Part shown: positions 62,421 through 64,000 of the stretch, piece after piece
How the letters are laid out: every line of letters starts with the position of its first letter
How positions within the stretch are numbered: the first letter of the stretch is position 1
Assembly (NCBI GenBank): GCA_030427925.1
Contig: JAUICJ010000009.1
Span: 1 to 64,000 of the forward strand
Origin: Bacteroidia bacterium
Lineage (GTDB): Bacteria > Bacteroidota > Bacteroidia > Flavobacteriales_D > Sanyastnellaceae
Direction: 5' to 3'
Length of the DNA: 64,000 bases
Made by a program: the position numbers and the translations under genes
The notes under the pieces: generated by a model
Databases searched by the model: none
Seen by the model: only the letters and a program-made list of their open reading frames with translations
What the model was told of the DNA's origin: nothing

Positions 62421-63237
62421 TCGTCAACAACACGGCTTGGTCGATGCCGGCGCGGGCGAATTGGGCGCGCAACGCCTCTTCGCGCTCGCGTTCCTGCTTC
62501 TTCATTTTCAGTCGGGCGCGGCGGTTCATCGTGTTGATCCACTGCGTCCGGCCCGTCTCGGGGTCCGTTGCCGGCAGCCAACCGACCGCGGGCAGTTCCC
62601 GTTCCACCGGGTCCTCAAGCCGCAACGCCACGAGGTCGTGCCGCCGGCCGGCGCGCTTCAATGCGCCGTCGTACCCTTCGTCGCGGAAGTCGCTGATGAG
62701 GAAACAAATCGTGCGCTTTTTCATGGCCTGAAGGAAGTGCGACAGGGCGGAATTCAAGTCGGTGCCGCGGCCTTCCGGTTCCACCTCGATGATTTCGCGG
62801 ATGATGCGCAGCACATGCGAACGGCCCTTCTTCGGCGGAATGAACCGCTCAATCCGGTCGCTGAACAGGATGGCGCCGACCTTGTCGTTGTTGCCCATGG
62901 CACTGAATGCGAGCACTGCGGCGAGCTCTGTGGCGAGTTCGCGCTTGGATTTGGACCGCGTTCCCATCGCATTCGACGCGCTGATGTCCACCATCAAAAA
63001 CACCGTCAACTCCCGTTCCTCCTCGAACACCTTCACGAAGGGCGACCCCATCCGCGCCGTCACGTTCCAATCGATCGTGCGGATTTCGTCCCCGTGCTGG
63101 TACGCGCGGTTTTCGGCAAACGCCATCCCGCGTCCTTTGAACGCGCTGTGGTATTCGCCCGAAAAGATGCGGTCGCTCAAGCCCCGTGTTTTGAGCTCAA
63201 CCCGCCGCACCCGTTGAATCAGCTCCGCTGTGTCCAT
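62371..63237 (-). CDS. DUF58 domain protein (VWA-like)
   Basis: 288 residues from the ATG at 63237 (MDTAELIQRVRRVELKTRG). The conserved DUF58 segment GRGMAFAENRAYQHGDEIRTIDWNVTARM is intact, and a VWA-like fold follows with DISASN and SDFRDEGY. DUF58 proteins are constant partners of MoxR ATPases, probably acting as adaptors or clients. It begins 7 nt after the moxR stop. Confidence 0.94.
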   Translation of the reverse strand: MDTAELIQRVRRVELKTRGLSDRIFSGEYHSAFKGRGMAFAENRAYQHGDEIRTIDWNVTARMGSPFVKVFEEERELTVFLMVDISASNAMGTRSKSKRELATELAAVLAFSAMGNNDKVGAILFSDRIERFIPPKKGRSHVLRIIREIIEVEPEGRGTDLNSALSHFLQAMKKRTICFLISDFRDEGYDGALKRAGRRHDLVALRLEDPVERELPAVGWLPATDPETGRTQWINTMNRRARLKMKKQEREREEALRAQFARAGIDQAVLLTNEPYVQPLMQLFDRRG

Positions 63238-63244
63238 GGCCAAA

Positions 63245-64000
63245 TCAAGGGACCTGAACGTGGTCCATGATTTCGGTGATGATTTGCTCCTGGCTGATGT
63301 TTTCGGCCTCCGCCTCGAAGGTGATGCCGATGCGGTGGCGCATGACGTCCATCGCCACGGCCCGCACGTCTTCCGGCGTGACGTACCCGCGGTGCTGCAG
63401 GAACGCGTGGGCCTTCGCCGCCACCCCGAGGCCGATGGAAGCCCGCGGCGACGCCCCGAAGCTGATGAGCTGGCCGAGGTGGCCGAGCCCGACTTCTTCC
63501 GGCGTCCGCGTCGCGAACACGAGGTCCACGATGTAGCGTTCGACCTTTTCGTCCATGTAAATCTTCCGCACCCATTCGCGGGCGGAAATGATTTGTTCTG
63601 GCGTGACCACGGCTTGCGGCTTGTGCATGCCTTCCGGCCGCAGGTTCACCCGAATGATCTGCTGTTCCTCGTCCTTCGTGGGGTAGCCGATGACGACTTT
63701 CAGGAGGAATCGGTCGACTTGCGCTTCCGGCAGCGGGTACGTGCCTTCTTGCTCCACCGGGTTTTGGGTGGCCAAAACCAAAAACGGTTGCGGCAACTTG
63801 AACGTCTCCGCCCCGATGGTCACCTGCCGTTCCTGCATCGCCTCAAGCAACGCGCTCTGCACCTTGGCGGGCGCGCGGTTGATTTCGTCCGCGAGCACGA
63901 AGTTGGCAAAAACCGGTCCCTTCTTCACCGTGAAGCTCTCCTCGCGCTGGCTGTAAATCATCGTACCGACGAGGTCGGCGGGCAGGAGGTCCGGGGTGAA
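63245..64000 (-). CDS. MoxR family AAA+ ATPase (5' end beyond window)
   Basis: The frame is open to the right edge; 251 residues plus the stop are present and the N-terminus with Walker A is missing. The visible part starts FTPDLLPADLVGTMIYSQ and has Walker B VLADEINRAP, sensor 1 LATQNPVEQEGTYPLPEAQ, and the lid domain (RASIGLGVAAKAHAFLQHRGYVTPEDV). MoxR AAA+ ATPases act as chaperones for VWA-domain partners, here DUF58 and BatA/BatB. First visible gene of the Bat operon. Confidence 0.96.
   Translation of the reverse strand, partial: FTPDLLPADLVGTMIYSQREESFTVKKGPVFANFVLADEINRAPAKVQSALLEAMQERQVTIGAETFKLPQPFLVLATQNPVEQEGTYPLPEAQVDRFLLKVVIGYPTKDEEQQIIRVNLRPEGMHKPQAVVTPEQIISAREWVRKIYMDEKVERYIVDLVFATRTPEEVGLGHLGQLISFGASPRASIGLGVAAKAHAFLQHRGYVTPEDVRAVAMDVMRHRIGITFEAEAENISQEQIITEIMDHVQVP

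Overview
The window is a stretch of chromosome from a GC-rich (about 60% by eye) member of the Bacteroidota, most likely a marine or aquatic lineage in or near the Flavobacteriales. The evidence is the set of gene families: type IX secretion (T9SS) C-terminal sorting domains, a fused ccoN-ccoO cbb3 oxidase gene, the rpmG-DUF4295-ftsY-rimO block, a Bat (aerotolerance) operon, an Lnb/DUF4105 lipoprotein acyltransferase, a green-type proteorhodopsin, and Bacteroidota -7 boxes (TAnnTTTG). I see no insertion sequence, prophage, CRISPR array, rRNA or replication origin. Apart from the repeat-rich secreted proteins on the left, it reads as a compact core chromosome whose operons are held together by 4-nt ATGA overlaps.

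Region by region. 1-16155: four large exported proteins. Two are tandem reprolysin-like zinc proteases on the minus strand, the first running off the left edge inside a 147-bp tandem repeat. The third is a 1,837-aa protein with about 39 Cys-rich GCTD-type repeats and a dockerin-like end. The fourth is an Asp-box (sortilin/BNR-like) protein with a T9SS tail. 16152-18251: mnmH-selD, selenium use for tRNA. 18308-19060: proteorhodopsin. 19184-27546: a complete cbb3 cytochrome oxidase and maturation operon (usp-ccoI-ccoS-ccoNO-ccoP-ccoG-ccoH, minus strand); ccoS is only 57 aa. 27617-31459: maf diverging from guaA, then a LysM protein. 31462-34613: ftsK-lolA, minus strand. 34798-38192: rpmG, DUF4295, ftsY, rimO, queE. 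38193-40894: an unknown exported protein and a fused E1 alpha/beta 2-oxoacid dehydrogenase. 40939-48304: a plus-strand run with a dapF-lnb gene fusion, a lipoprotein, a predicted outer-membrane protein, kdsA and two exported proteins. 48383-48566: tRNA-Ala(GGC) and tRNA-Arg(CCG). 48724-55841: an Asp-rich Kazal-like T9SS cargo, a sigma factor/membrane protein/lipoprotein module, and an M36-like T9SS metalloprotease. 55838-64000: the Bat operon (moxR-DUF58-batX-batA-batB-batC-batD-batE), minus strand, running off the right edge.

How the genes fit together. The cbb3 oxidase, its copper ATPase and the rhodopsin are two ways to energise the same membrane. The envelope theme is strong: LPS core (kdsA), peptidoglycan precursor (dapF), lipoprotein maturation (lnb, lolA) and many T9SS or lipoprotein cargos. 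The strongest unusual observations are: (i) a single ORF joining cytoplasmic DapF to the membrane enzyme Lnb through what looks like an internal signal anchor; (ii) seven genes in which a -7-like box ends exactly 4 nt before the start codon, implying leaderless mRNAs; (iii) a large excess of the half-sites of the palindrome ATTTGGCCAAAT on both strands. All counts here were made by eye and are approximate.
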